Below are positions 1-8,539 of a DNA stretch of 64,000 nucleotides, piece by piece. The position numbers and the translations under genes were made by a program. The first letter of the stretch is position 1, and each line of letters opens with the position of its first letter. This stretch comes from Treponema vincentii (GTDB lineage Bacteria; Spirochaetota; Spirochaetia; Treponematales; Treponemataceae): the NCBI RefSeq assembly GCF_010365865.1, contig NZ_CP048020.1, positions 1,488,001 through 1,552,000 of the forward strand. Reading direction: 5' to 3'. The notes below the pieces were generated by a model, which did not search any database, had not been told where the DNA came from, and saw nothing but the letters and a program-made list of their open reading frames with translations.

Positions 1-1763
1 CCGCCTTACAAAAGGCGAACGAAATGCCCGATGGCGTAAACGCAGAAATATGGATGAGTAAGGACTGTACCCTCAATAACAAACGCTATGAACTAAAGCG
101 CACGCTGACCCTGCGCGGCGGGTTTTTGGGCATTGAAACCGAAGCCGACCAGCGGAACAAGGATAATAAGACCGTATTTAACGAAGTAAGATTTTTTTCT
201 TTTGGCAGAGAACTCCGCGGTATACTTACCTTTGACAGTATTGTGTTTGATAAGCCCTGGGGTACGATGTATCCTATTTATGAAATTCAATGGAATACCG
301 CCGGAGAAAACGCCCTTGTTATCGCGAACTGTAATATCCGCTGTAATATGGATTTTATTAGCTCCGGACAACGGTTTGCATCGGTTACGGTAAAGGATGT
401 AGATGCTAACAGCAAATGTTCCCTGCCGCAATGCGATACCGTTACGGTACAAAATGTAAACACCGGCAGCGAGGACTTGTCCATAAGATGCGATACCGCT
501 ACCGTCGATAATTACAGCGGCGATGACCTTTACATTAATAACGGCAACGGTGTTGCACCGGCGCAAAAAGTAGTTATCAAAAACAGCCGCTGCTGGAGCA
601 TAATTTATGCAAAAGACATTGACGTTAGCAATTCGAAAATATACGGTGAGTACCATAATTTTGATGTTATCAGTCTTTACAACCTACCCGGATACTACAA
701 CATGGAGCTGTATCCTGCCGCTTCCGCTTCCATTAAGATGAAAAACTGCGACCTCGGCGATATATCGATTAAGAACGACAGCAGCGAAGTGCTGAAATTA
801 AAAAGCGTCGATATTACTGCTGTAACCATAGCCTCTCTGTATGTAAAAAATGGCGGCAAGGTAATAACCGAACGGCTTAGCTACTCCGGGAATAGGGTGG
901 ACACGATAAAGTCCTTACAGCTCCCTGCCTGTTCGGTAACAATAAAGAATTGTAACTGCAAGGATACCATCGATGTTTCCTGCAATGCAAAGGACTTTAA
1001 GGCCATTATGGAAGCCGTACCGGTACATACGGACATAGAGAACGTATCGGCAAAAACAATAAAATGCGGGTATACAACCGAAGACTTACGGACTATCAAA
1101 AGGGAGTACAGCTGCCCTCCGTATGTATTCAAAGAAGGCCAGTGGATGAAGATGTTTTTGGAACCGGTGCCTTTTGCAAGCGGCGGCTCCCATACCCTAA
1201 AAGATGTTAAGGCGGAAAACCTGTACGTATCTTCAGGCGATTCTATTACATTAAAAGGCGGCAGCGGGTATCAGCCATTCCGGCTGGAGGGACAGTTAAA
1301 AGGCGCCCTGTCGTTCGCGTTGCGGTGGAATGAGGAAAAACAGGAGAATTATTCATATAATGCCATTAATTTCTCTTCCGTTGTGTTAAATAATGAAACG
1401 ACGCCGAACAGTAAAATCGACATAGACAATATCTATGTGCAAGGGGAGTGGTTCCGGGCACGGACGAATACCCTTTCCGTACACAAAATACTGCCTGTCT
1501 GGTTGCAGCTGGGATGCGTAGAACTGCAAGGGCGTAACAGCGTAACCGTCACAGACTGCGATTTCCGCAACATAGTGCCGTTTTACGCCTACTACGACCA
1601 ACGTCCTACCGAAATACGCCCCAGCTTCCTTGCCGTAGGCGGAACGGTCAGCTTGACGGGCTGCACCTTTGACGAGAGCTTTGTTCAAGTGGGTTCAGGC
1701 ACGTGCTTCGACACCCACCTCAACAGTACGTTCAACTGCACGGCAGCGGTGTGGAAAAAGTAA
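1..1763 (+). CDS. Beta-helix-like surface/secreted protein, 5' partial
   Basis: The reading frame is open from the window edge (frame begins at base 3) to a stop at 1763, giving 586 visible residues. An ATG lies at 24, but the frame before it encodes LQKAN, which reads like the start of a beta-helix repeat domain ('...AL..A...EIWM...TL'), so the true start is probably outside the window. The protein is built of many short irregular strands with recurring 'KNC', 'VTIKNC' and 'SLTGC'-like rungs, as in right-handed parallel beta-helix proteins of treponemes. No catalytic motif is visible. The function is unknown; a surface or secreted location is inferred from architecture only, because the N terminus is missing. 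Confidence 0.6.
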   Translation, partial: ALQKANEMPDGVNAEIWMSKDCTLNNKRYELKRTLTLRGGFLGIETEADQRNKDNKTVFNEVRFFSFGRELRGILTFDSIVFDKPWGTMYPIYEIQWNTAGENALVIANCNIRCNMDFISSGQRFASVTVKDVDANSKCSLPQCDTVTVQNVNTGSEDLSIRCDTATVDNYSGDDLYINNGNGVAPAQKVVIKNSRCWSIIYAKDIDVSNSKIYGEYHNFDVISLYNLPGYYNMELYPAASASIKMKNCDLGDISIKNDSSEVLKLKSVDITAVTIASLYVKNGGKVITERLSYSGNRVDTIKSLQLPACSVTIKNCNCKDTIDVSCNAKDFKAIMEAVPVHTDIENVSAKTIKCGYTTEDLRTIKREYSCPPYVFKEGQWMKMFLEPVPFASGGSHTLKDVKAENLYVSSGDSITLKGGSGYQPFRLEGQLKGALSFALRWNEEKQENYSYNAINFSSVVLNNETTPNSKIDIDNIYVQGEWFRARTNTLSVHKILPVWLQLGCVELQGRNSVTVTDCDFRNIVPFYAYYDQRPTEIRPSFLAVGGTVSLTGCTFDESFVQVGSGTCFDTHLNSTFNCTAAVWKK

Positions 1764-1788
1764 GCGCAAAACTATTACGGTGTGGTCC

Positions 1789-1827
1789 GGGGATGTCGAA
1801 AAAGCAGCCGACTTTTAAGACATCCCC
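1789..1827. terminator. Stem-loop after the beta-helix gene
   Basis: A perfect 9-bp inverted repeat (GGGGATGTC at 1789 and GACATCCCC at 1819) follows the stop at 1763. No T-run follows on the plus strand, so a Rho-independent terminator is only possible. Confidence 0.35.
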
Positions 1828-1965
1828 TGTCCGCCTGCCGCTTCTGTGGGTTCTTCATATCTGCAGTTAGAATATTAGAAAAAACATGATAACCTGCCGA
1901 GTTTCTTAGCCATTTTGCCGTTGGTGGTATATATATAGGGTATATATTTATGGAGGTAAATAGCT

Positions 1966-2847
1966 ATGAAGAAACACAACCGTCGATATAAAGATTCTGT
2001 CTTTGTCGATCTATTCAGTGAAGATAAATATGCAAAAAACAATTTTTTAGCGTTGTATAATGCCCTGCATGATACGGACTATCGTTCTACCGGTATCCTA
2101 AAAAATATACGGCTCAAACAGGTGATGTATATGTCTTTTGCCAATGATGTATCGTATCTTATTGATAATAAGCTCATTGTATTAGCAGAGCATCAATCTA
2201 CAGTAAATCTTAATATGCCGATCAGATGCCTTGAATATATCGCGCGTCTCTATGAGCAATTATATGAATCAAAAGAAAAGTATAGCCGCAAACAGTTAGT
2301 CACTCCAACGCCTGAATTTTATGTCTTTTATAATGGAAAAGAAGCTTACAGTGGCAACTCTGTATTAAAGCTATCCGATTCTTTTGTTAATAAATATAAG
2401 GCTGAATATACCCTTGAATTATCCGTAAAAGTAGTTAATATTAATTACGATAAAGATAATGTAATAATAAAGCGTTGTGAACCGTTGAAACAATATAGCC
2501 AATTTGTTGATGCGGTACGCCATCATATTGCAATCGATAGAGAACACGGGTTTGAAACCGCCATAAAAGAATGTATACAAAACGATATTTTGAGGGAATA
2601 TTTACAAAGAAAATCGAAGGAGGTACTGAATATGTTAATCGGTGAATACGATTATGATACGGATATAGCAGTTCAGCGTGAGGAAAGTTTTGACATGGGA
2701 CTTGCTGAAGGCGAAGCACGCGGTTCCCGCCAAAAAGCGTTTGAAACGGCACGGCTGATGCTGCAACGCGATTATCCGGAGTCTGAAATTTGTCTGATGA
2801 CCGGCCTCACCAAAGAAGAAGTAGAAGGCTTGCTTGTAAGGGTGTAA
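1966..2847 (+). CDS. Rpn family recombination-promoting nuclease / putative transposase
   Basis: This 293-aa protein has the pattern of the Rpn/PDDEXK-family 'transposase' group. It has an N-terminal segment RYKDSVFVDLFSE, then a candidate nuclease core with D61 and an ExQ motif at E75-H-Q77 (VLAEHQSTVN). A charged C-terminal tail follows, with the repeated element EYDYDTDIAVQ. Family members are Mg-dependent DNA endonucleases thought to promote recombination. A strong ribosome site (GGAGG, 9 nt before the ATG) supports the start. A truncated paralogue lies at 49995-50246, and both copies abut the same 125-bp inverted-repeat element, which links them as accessory DNA. True transposition is not shown by the sequence. 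Confidence 0.85.
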   Translation: MKKHNRRYKDSVFVDLFSEDKYAKNNFLALYNALHDTDYRSTGILKNIRLKQVMYMSFANDVSYLIDNKLIVLAEHQSTVNLNMPIRCLEYIARLYEQLYESKEKYSRKQLVTPTPEFYVFYNGKEAYSGNSVLKLSDSFVNKYKAEYTLELSVKVVNINYDKDNVIIKRCEPLKQYSQFVDAVRHHIAIDREHGFETAIKECIQNDILREYLQRKSKEVLNMLIGEYDYDTDIAVQREESFDMGLAEGEARGSRQKAFETARLMLQRDYPESEICLMTGLTKEEVEGLLVRV

Positions 2848-2899
2848 CCGTTGAGGATTTTCAGTAGCGGCACATACGGTAAAATACGGCTTTCCGTAA

Positions 2900-3024
2900 G
2901 CCTTTTGAAATAGACGATGCAGATGCTAGGAGCGTACAAAAAACACCCGCAGGCGTACTTACTGTACGTCGAGGACTGTTTTTTGTGAAGCGACAACGCA
3001 GATGCACCGTCTATTTCAAAAGGC
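2900..3024. repeat. Inverted-repeat (MITE-like) element, family II copy 1
   Basis: A 125-bp unit is bounded by a perfect 17-bp inverted repeat (GCCTTTTGAAATAGACG and its complement). Inside are a second stem (CAAAAAACA / TGTTTTTTG) and a small inner stem around GCGTAC/GTACGT, so it can fold as nested stems. A diverged copy in the opposite orientation is at 50225-50347. It lies 53 bp after the Rpn stop, and its right end supplies the last residues and the stop codon of the minus-strand gene starting at 3855. Confidence 0.75.
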
Positions 3025-3855
3025 CGAGGGACTGTATTTCTCATGGTATACCCGCTCATATAAAAAACGTTTATCTTCTTCAAAAAGATTTTCAAACACA
3101 AAACCGAGGACAGCGCAGTTGCTCTTGGGTAGAAAATGAGAAAATAAGCTGCGGCCGGTGCTATGAATGACACGATGAGGAAAATGCAGAACGAACCGAA
3201 GCGATTGCCGTTTTCCGATCGAAACGGCATAACGATCTCTGCAGCCACAGATGAGTATTTTACTGTCCACAAACAACATATACAGTCCGCCGGATGTGTA
3301 GGGGTTAAACATCATAAATGTTTGTTGTTCAAACTCATGTAGGCGGTACAAAAAAAGCGGAAAAAGATTTTGCGTTACCGGTTTTTCCGCCGTAAATTGT
3401 GCGGCTGTCTGATAGGCTGACGGCAAAAAATCTGTAAAAGCCGGGAGATACAGATCGGTATGGATAATCGAATCGAGCGGGAAATACTCGTGTTCCTGTG
3501 CAGTGATTGGAGGATTCTCCGGTATATGAATTTCCGCAAAAACATTGTTCTTTTGCTGTTCATCGGGATCGTATTTATATGCGCTATCGGGTAAAGTAAA
3601 AAAACAGCTACCGTCATCGGCATAAATAGCCGTATAAAAGACAATACTTCGTTTTTTATGATCAAAAAAAACGGCTATTTTTTTTCCGATAAATTCGGGA
3701 AGCGATTGAAAATAAAGCCTACTGTTCTTTATCGTATAGGCGCCGGACGGCAACATATAAAAAAGTGCCCCCGATTGCAAAAGAAGCGGAGGCAATTCCT
3801 GCAAAAATGTTTCAAAAACATAGCTATATTCAATCCGTGAGAGCGGAATCTGCAT
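3016..3855 (-). CDS. Conserved treponemal protein with PilZ-like C terminus
   Basis: The 279-aa product starts at ATG 3855, chosen because AGGGGG lies 6 nt upstream; a longer frame would need a TTG at 3876. No signal peptide or membrane segment is visible. The C-terminal part ends in GFVFENLFEEDKRFLYERVY, resembling the last strand and helix of PilZ domains ('F.nls.edrrfLyr.v'), but the RxxxR and D/NxSxxG c-di-GMP motifs are not clear. The start overlaps the end of the upstream exported-protein gene by 26 nt, so the two are co-translated. The final residues and TGA stop come from the repeat at 2900-3024, so the native C terminus may have been altered by insertion. Confidence 0.55.
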   Translation of the reverse strand: MQIPLSRIEYSYVFETFLQELPPLLLQSGALFYMLPSGAYTIKNSRLYFQSLPEFIGKKIAVFFDHKKRSIVFYTAIYADDGSCFFTLPDSAYKYDPDEQQKNNVFAEIHIPENPPITAQEHEYFPLDSIIHTDLYLPAFTDFLPSAYQTAAQFTAEKPVTQNLFPLFLYRLHEFEQQTFMMFNPYTSGGLYMLFVDSKILICGCRDRYAVSIGKRQSLRFVLHFPHRVIHSTGRSLFSHFLPKSNCAVLGFVFENLFEEDKRFLYERVYHEKYSPSAF

Positions 3856-4618
3856 ATTCTGCCCCCTTAAAATCAATATAAGAAATTTTCCATACAGTTT
3901 CTTCTTTTACTGCGCCGAGTTCCATCATAATAAAAAGCGGCTGTTCATCGTCGGCAAAAAGGTTCGGAACATCAGCGATATTTTCCGGCTGATCTTTGAC
4001 GTCTTCCTCGATAGCTTTAGTACCTTCGGTATTTTCAATACTTTTGGTACTTTCGATAGGAAAAGCTGCCGGTTCCGTCTCCCCATTCTGCACAACCGTA
4101 TCTTGCTGTATAGCTGTATCTTGATTTTTATTTGAGACTTCCGGCGCAGCCTGTTTTACAGTAAGTCGCATCAGTATTATCGCACTACCGTCCTGCTTAA
4201 ATGACGGGCGTCCGTAAAAAGCATAGGAAAAATCGGGAAAATGTTCAAACATAAAACGCCCGAGATGCGGTAAAAAAGGTTTCTGTGTACTGAATAAAGC
4301 GCTGTCAATCGATTTTGCGACCATTGCAGCAGCGACCGTATCGCAAAAGCCAAGCAAATCTTCGGGGATATTCTGATAATCCAATATACCAAGCTGCGGT
4401 AATGAGGGTAAAATAGCGCCGTCATCGATGGTATCCGCATACGGAATAGGACGATTGCTTTCAATGGTATACGGTTCGGGAAGGGACGGAATGGCCAAAT
4501 CGTTCAGTTCTTCCCATTGAATAGAATCAAAATACGTTTTATTTTGATCCCTGAGGGACTCCGAGCAAAGCGGCAACAGAACTAATATAAAAAAAGCTGC
4601 GCACCATTTTTTCCGCAC
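3830..4618 (-). CDS. Exported hypothetical protein
   Basis: The start is GTG 4618, which overlaps the TAG stop of the CDF gene (TAGTG) and has AGGGAG about 9 nt upstream. The N terminus (RKKWCAAFFILVLLPLCSES) is a signal peptide; the Cys is preceded by PL, a poor lipobox, so secretion rather than lipidation is favoured. The product is 262 aa, with an acidic low-complexity stretch in its second half (repeated ES/EN/EG/EE) before a conserved-looking C-terminal segment (MMELGAVKEETVWKISYIDFK). No family is recognised. Translational coupling to the CDF gene above and the PilZ-like gene below suggests a single minus-strand operon starting with threonine aldolase. Confidence 0.6.
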   Translation of the reverse strand: MRKKWCAAFFILVLLPLCSESLRDQNKTYFDSIQWEELNDLAIPSLPEPYTIESNRPIPYADTIDDGAILPSLPQLGILDYQNIPEDLLGFCDTVAAAMVAKSIDSALFSTQKPFLPHLGRFMFEHFPDFSYAFYGRPSFKQDGSAIILMRLTVKQAAPEVSNKNQDTAIQQDTVVQNGETEPAAFPIESTKSIENTEGTKAIEEDVKDQPENIADVPNLFADDEQPLFIMMELGAVKEETVWKISYIDFKGAEYADSALTD

Positions 4619-5586
4619 TATTCTATACTCCCTACATCTTCCGCCGATACCCCATAGCACTCCCCTTCCCTGTCGGAATTATACGGCTCAATATGGATCA
4701 CAATATCATAGACATTTCCAAGTGCATTGCGAATAACAAGTGAAGTCTTTTCTGCAATACCGTGCGCTTCGCTTACCGGCATCGATCCGTCTACCTCAAT
4801 ATCCAAATCGATATCCCAAAGGTTTGCCATTTTGCGTATCCGCGCTCGGTGCGGATTTTTAACTTCCGGGATGGTGGCTACAGCGCTAAAAAGTCGTTCG
4901 TAAAGCTGCTTATTGGTATTCCCGTCCATCAATTCTACATTGAGTTCGATAAAGAGCGTAATAGCCGATTTAATAATGAGGCACGAAACAAGCAATGCGA
5001 CAAGCGGATCAAAATACGGCGCGTGGAATAGCAGAGAGATGATAAACCCGATGAGTACCGATGATGAAATGACGATGTCGTTTACCATATTGCGCGCGTT
5101 AGCAAGTATCATTAAACTTTGCGCTTTTTTGCCGAGGAGGTATTGGTTGAGCGCAAGTAAGAGCTTGCCGGCAATAGATACCGCTGTTACGATTATCGCA
5201 ATGCGTTGCGGCATCGGAAGCAGCTCCCCCCTATAAACCTGTATCAGTTTATTGATTGAGGCGGTAAAGAGCTGGATACCGGCAAACATAATGATGAATG
5301 CCAGTACCATAGAAGCGATGGTTTCGGCACGCTGCCGTCCCCACGGATAGCGAGAGTCCGACGGTTTATTGATGATAAAGCTGACAAGTACGGCCATCAC
5401 GGCGATACCGACATCAGTTGCAGTATCGATACCGTCTCCTAAAACGGCAAGACTGCCGGTCATAAGCCCGACGGCGAGTTTTAGTATGCAGAGGAATAGA
5501 TTACCACCGAGCGCGATAAAAGAGGCGGTACGCACAATCTTGGTACGTGTATCTTGTGTAAGCGTATTTTGATCGGTCGGTTGCAT
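4618..5586 (-). CDS. CDF-family cation efflux transporter (Mn-type site proposed)
   Basis: This 322-aa protein has the cation diffusion facilitator layout: six membrane helices and a cytoplasmic C-terminal metal-sensing domain ending in VIHIEPY. The transport site would be D54-xxx-D58 (GDGIDTATDVG) in helix 2 and N166-xxx-D170 (ARNMVNDIV) in helix 5. Most Zn/Fe members carry His where N166 lies; Asn at site A has been linked to Mn-selective members, so manganese export is inferred. The start immediately follows the TAA of the threonine aldolase gene. It lies about 2 kb from a Tro-type importer on the other strand, which fits export/import balance of the same metal. Confidence 0.85.
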   Translation of the reverse strand: MQPTDQNTLTQDTRTKIVRTASFIALGGNLFLCILKLAVGLMTGSLAVLGDGIDTATDVGIAVMAVLVSFIINKPSDSRYPWGRQRAETIASMVLAFIIMFAGIQLFTASINKLIQVYRGELLPMPQRIAIIVTAVSIAGKLLLALNQYLLGKKAQSLMILANARNMVNDIVISSSVLIGFIISLLFHAPYFDPLVALLVSCLIIKSAITLFIELNVELMDGNTNKQLYERLFSAVATIPEVKNPHRARIRKMANLWDIDLDIEVDGSMPVSEAHGIAEKTSLVIRNALGNVYDIVIHIEPYNSDREGECYGVSAEDVGSIE

Positions 5587-6621
5587 TTAGGCGTAAAACT
5601 CTTTCATTGTGTCGGCAATATATTGAATATGTTCTTTTGTAATCCAATAGTGCGTTGTCAATCGGAAATAGCCGTCGCGGTCGCACGGATTGATTAAAAT
5701 ATTTTTTTCATGCATATATTCGACAAAGGCTTCGGTATCCAGTTTTGTATCTTCTTTATTTTGGAAAAACACAAAGTTAATATCTCTGCGGTCATGCGCA
5801 ATCTCTATTTTATCGATATCGTTTAAGAGCTTTTCCAGCATCCCCGCATGTTGATGGTCGGTATCGAGGCGGTACCGCATCTCTTTTAAGGCGATTAAGC
5901 CCGCAGCGGCAAGGATACCTGCCTGACGCAAGCCACCGCCCATAATTTTGCGATTCCGGCGAGCTTGATCGATAAATTTGCGGCTTCCCGCTAAAATAGA
6001 GCCGACCGGTGCACATAAGCCTTTGGAAAGGCAGAACATAACCGAATCCACATGCCGCGTCAGTTCTTTCGCTTCAATGCCTAAAGAAACCGCCGCGTTA
6101 AAAAGGCGTGCGCCGTCAAGATGAATGGGAATATGATGACGATTTGCGCATCGCCTCACCTGTTCCATCTGCTCTACCGAAAACACCTTTCCGTTTGAAT
6201 GAGCATTTTCCAAGCAGATAAGGCTTGTCGAAGGTTCATGAATATCATCGCCGATGCGTACCCGCGGTTCGATTGCTCCCGGCAAAAGGATAGAACCCTG
6301 CGCATCGATAGTCCGCAGCTGAACGCCCGCGATAATGCTTGCAGCGCCGCTTTCGTGCTGCACGATATGGCATTGGTCGTCTAAAATGACCTCACTGCCG
6401 CGCGGACAATGCGTGAAAAGCGCCAACTGATTTCCGAATACGCCGGAAGGCACAAAAAGCGCCGCTTCTTTTGCGGTAATACTCGCCGCATATTGTTCCA
6501 GCTCCTTAACGGTAGGATCATCTTCATACACGTCATCACCGACCGGAGCTTTCGCCATAGCTTCCCGCATCGCATCCGTCGGCCACGTAACGGTATCGCT
6601 ACGCAAATCAATGTAGTTCAT
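5587..6621 (-). CDS. ltaE: Low-specificity L-threonine aldolase
   Basis: This 344-aa PLP enzyme of fold type I starts with [19 protein letters not shown] and carries [25 protein letters not shown] and the PLP lysine in [13 protein letters not shown], all typical of threonine aldolases. It cleaves L-threonine or allo-threonine to glycine and acetaldehyde in the cytoplasm. The length is normal for the family. It is the first gene of a minus-strand run; the CDF exporter follows with no gap (TAAATG). No metabolic link to the exporter is obvious. Confidence 0.93.
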   Translation of the reverse strand: MNYIDLRSDTVTWPTDAMREAMAKAPVGDDVYEDDPTVKELEQYAASITAKEAALFVPSGVFGNQLALFTHCPRGSEVILDDQCHIVQHESGAASIIAGVQLRTIDAQGSILLPGAIEPRVRIGDDIHEPSTSLICLENAHSNGKVFSVEQMEQVRRCANRHHIPIHLDGARLFNAAVSLGIEAKELTRHVDSVMFCLSKGLCAPVGSILAGSRKFIDQARRNRKIMGGGLRQAGILAAAGLIALKEMRYRLDTDHQHAGMLEKLLNDIDKIEIAHDRRDINFVFFQNKEDTKLDTEAFVEYMHEKNILINPCDRDGYFRLTTHYWITKEHIQYIADTMKEFYA

Positions 6622-6698
6622 ATATTCAAGTGTATCTCATAACCCCTTCCGATGCAATACAGACGCTTTCAATATTCAAAGATATTTTGTTAAAAGTA

Positions 6699-6909
6699 AA
6701 CCTGTTCGGAAACTTCCGTTTCGGAACAGGTTACCTTGAAATGCGATGTTCTAAATCGTGCTATTTGTACGATTTAGAACTCGTCGACCTATTCGAAAAC
6801 GCAGTTATCGAATAGGTCGAGTATTCCCGCTTGAAAGACAGACGCTGAAGCATATATTATAGGTTGCAGGGAACAATTAAAAACGGAAGTTTTTAATTGT
6901 TCCCTGCAA
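6699..6909. repeat. Array of four stem-loops upstream of the metal regulator
   Basis: This 312-bp gap between divergent genes holds four successive hairpins and no gene. They are 6699-6732 (AACCTGTTC stem), 6748-6780 (12-bp stem GTTCTAAATCGT), 6784-6820 (13-bp stem around TCGACCTATTCGA) and 6864-6909 (perfect 21-bp stem with a GGAA tetraloop). The first and fourth share the apex AAAC-GGAA-GTTT (on opposite strands), also found at 20727-20757. The third shares its loop core AACGCAGTTAT with the hairpin at 38231-38261. The stems differ but remain paired. Confidence 0.75.
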
Positions 6910-6933
6910 GAAATCTCTAAACAATCGGATAGG

Positions 6934-7353
6934 ATGATGACGGAAGAAAAACCGGAAGCGTCGGCGGCATTTTCGCGGACTCGAGCAGATCATGCAATAG
7001 AAATACTGGAAGATTATACGGAGGCTATCGCCAAAATCAGTAAAGAAAACGGGAAATGCCGCGTTATGGATCTTGCACGATATTTCGGCGTAAGTCATGT
7101 GTCGGTCATTCAGGTACTGCAACGGCTAAAAGTCAATCATTTGATTGAAAGTGGTACCCATAAACCGATATGCCTTACCGAAGAAGGCCGTGCATTGGCG
7201 CGTGAATGTGCTATCCGGCATGGAATCGTACTTCAATTTTTACTGAAACTCGGCGTAAGCGAAAAAACAGCCCTACTCGATTCCGAAGGATTGGAACACC
7301 ACATCAGTTCCGAAACATTGGAATGTATGAAGCAGTTTATAGAAAACCCCTAA
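6934..7353 (+). CDS. DtxR/MntR-family metal-dependent transcriptional repressor (TroR-like)
   Basis: This 139-aa regulator has an N-terminal winged helix (residues about 48-78, MDLARYFGVSHVSVIQVLQRL) and a short helical metal-binding/dimerisation domain (ALARECAIRHGIVLQFLLKLGV...EGLEHHIS). The length matches MntR/TroR proteins without the SH3-like third domain of DtxR. It presumably senses Mn or Fe and represses the adjacent binding-protein-dependent transporter, whose promoter holds three matching inverted repeats. Its own leader contains a perfect 21-bp hairpin ending 24 nt before the ATG. Two ATGs in tandem (6934, 6937) leave the exact start uncertain. In T. pallidum troR is the last gene of the operon; here the regulator comes first. 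Confidence 0.9.
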   Translation: MMTEEKPEASAAFSRTRADHAIEILEDYTEAIAKISKENGKCRVMDLARYFGVSHVSVIQVLQRLKVNHLIESGTHKPICLTEEGRALARECAIRHGIVLQFLLKLGVSEKTALLDSEGLEHHISSETLECMKQFIENP

Positions 7354-7396
7354 ACACTGGACTGCTATTATTACCATTCAAATTATGGTAATAGTC

Positions 7397-7488
7397 TTGA
7401 CAAAATACTGTAGTATGCACTACATTTGTGGTGAAAATATGTAGTTTTTACTACATATTTTCCAAGTATTTTATGTAGTTTATACTAC
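7397..7488 (+). promoter_or_regulatory. Promoter with three tandem inverted-repeat operators for the tro-like operon
   Basis: A TTGACA at 7397-7402 and TACATT at 7421-7426 (18-bp spacing) form a plausible promoter. Three inverted repeats of the type GTAGT-N4-ACTAC follow: 7409-7424 (TGTAGT/ACTACA, overlapping the -10), 7434-7461 (perfect 12-bp arms, 4-bp spacer) and 7475-7488. Their centres are 31 and 34 bp apart, about three helical turns, so bound repressor dimers would lie on roughly the same face. They are the natural target for the DtxR/MntR-type regulator just upstream. Confidence 0.8.
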
Positions 7489-7534
7489 TAAAAATAGAAA
7501 TTTTGTTCCGGAATAATTTTCCAAAGGAGCTTGT

Positions 7535-8491
7535 ATGAAAAATCATACACAACGGACAACAATTATACTCATGATACTAACGTTTATTATCGGTATTGCC
7601 GGTATTACCGGTTGCACAAAAAAAGACGCGGCTGCGGCTGCAAGCAAAGCGGACGCTGCACGCCCCAAACGGGTAGTAACAACCTTCACTATTTTGCAGG
7701 ATATGGCACAGAATATTGCAGGCGATAAGCTTCTCGTTGAATCGATTACCAAGCCGGGGGCGGAAATTCACGAGTATGAGCCGACTCCGCTTGATATTGT
7801 GAAGGCTCAATCTGCTGATTTGGTACTGCGCAACGGTTTGGGGCTTGAACGCTGGTTTGAAAAATTCATGGGCAATGTAAAAGATGTACCGAGCGTTACG
7901 CTCAGCGATGGAATTGAGCCGATGGGTATCGGGGAAGGACCGTACAACGGGATGCCGAACCCGCATTCGTGGATGTCGCCGAAAAATGCGCTCATCTATG
8001 TGGAAAATATCCGGAAAGCCTTTGTGAGTTTAGACCCTGCGAATGCGGAAACCTACAATGCCAATGCGGCTGCGTACAGTGAAAGCATCAAAAAGATAGA
8101 TACCTTCCTCACTGAAAAGCTGTCTGAAATCCCCGAATCGCAGCGGTGGCTCGTAACCTGTGAAGGGCCTTTTTCGTACCTTATCCGCGACTGCAATATG
8201 AAAGAATTGTACCTGTGGCCGGTTAACGCCGATGAAGAAGGCAGCCCTCAGCAAATTCAAAAGGTGGTAGATACCATCCGGCTGCATCATATTCCCGTTG
8301 CCTTTTCCGAAAGTACCATCAGCAATAAGCCGCAGCTGCAAGTCTGTAAGGAGACAGGTGCCTATTACGGCGGGGTTTTATATGTCGACTCTTTGACGTA
8401 TGAAGACGGAGATGCCCCGACTTATCTGAAAATGCTGGAATACAATGCCAATGCAATCGTGAAGGGATTCCAGGATAGTCTTTCACGGTAA
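7535..8491 (+). CDS. troA: Metal ABC transporter substrate-binding lipoprotein (TroA/PsaA type)
   Basis: This 318-aa cluster A-I binding protein has a signal peptide ending in a lipobox (ITGC, C27). The expected metal ligands are visible: H79 (EIHEYEP), H144 (NPHSWMSP), E210 (CEGPFSY) and D285 (YVDSLTY). This H-H-E-D set is the one used by Mn/Fe-binding PsaA/MntC proteins, whereas Zn-specific ZnuA proteins usually have a third His and a His-rich loop. AAGGAG before the start supports translation initiation. It captures divalent metal at the outer face of the inner membrane and delivers it to the downstream permeases. Confidence 0.93.
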   Translation: MKNHTQRTTIILMILTFIIGIAGITGCTKKDAAAAASKADAARPKRVVTTFTILQDMAQNIAGDKLLVESITKPGAEIHEYEPTPLDIVKAQSADLVLRNGLGLERWFEKFMGNVKDVPSVTLSDGIEPMGIGEGPYNGMPNPHSWMSPKNALIYVENIRKAFVSLDPANAETYNANAAAYSESIKKIDTFLTEKLSEIPESQRWLVTCEGPFSYLIRDCNMKELYLWPVNADEEGSPQQIQKVVDTIRLHHIPVAFSESTISNKPQLQVCKETGAYYGGVLYVDSLTYEDGDAPTYLKMLEYNANAIVKGFQDSLSR

Positions 8492-8539
8492 GCCGCAGAG
8501 TGAGCATTACCCCTCCGCACGAATAATAAGGAAAGAATT

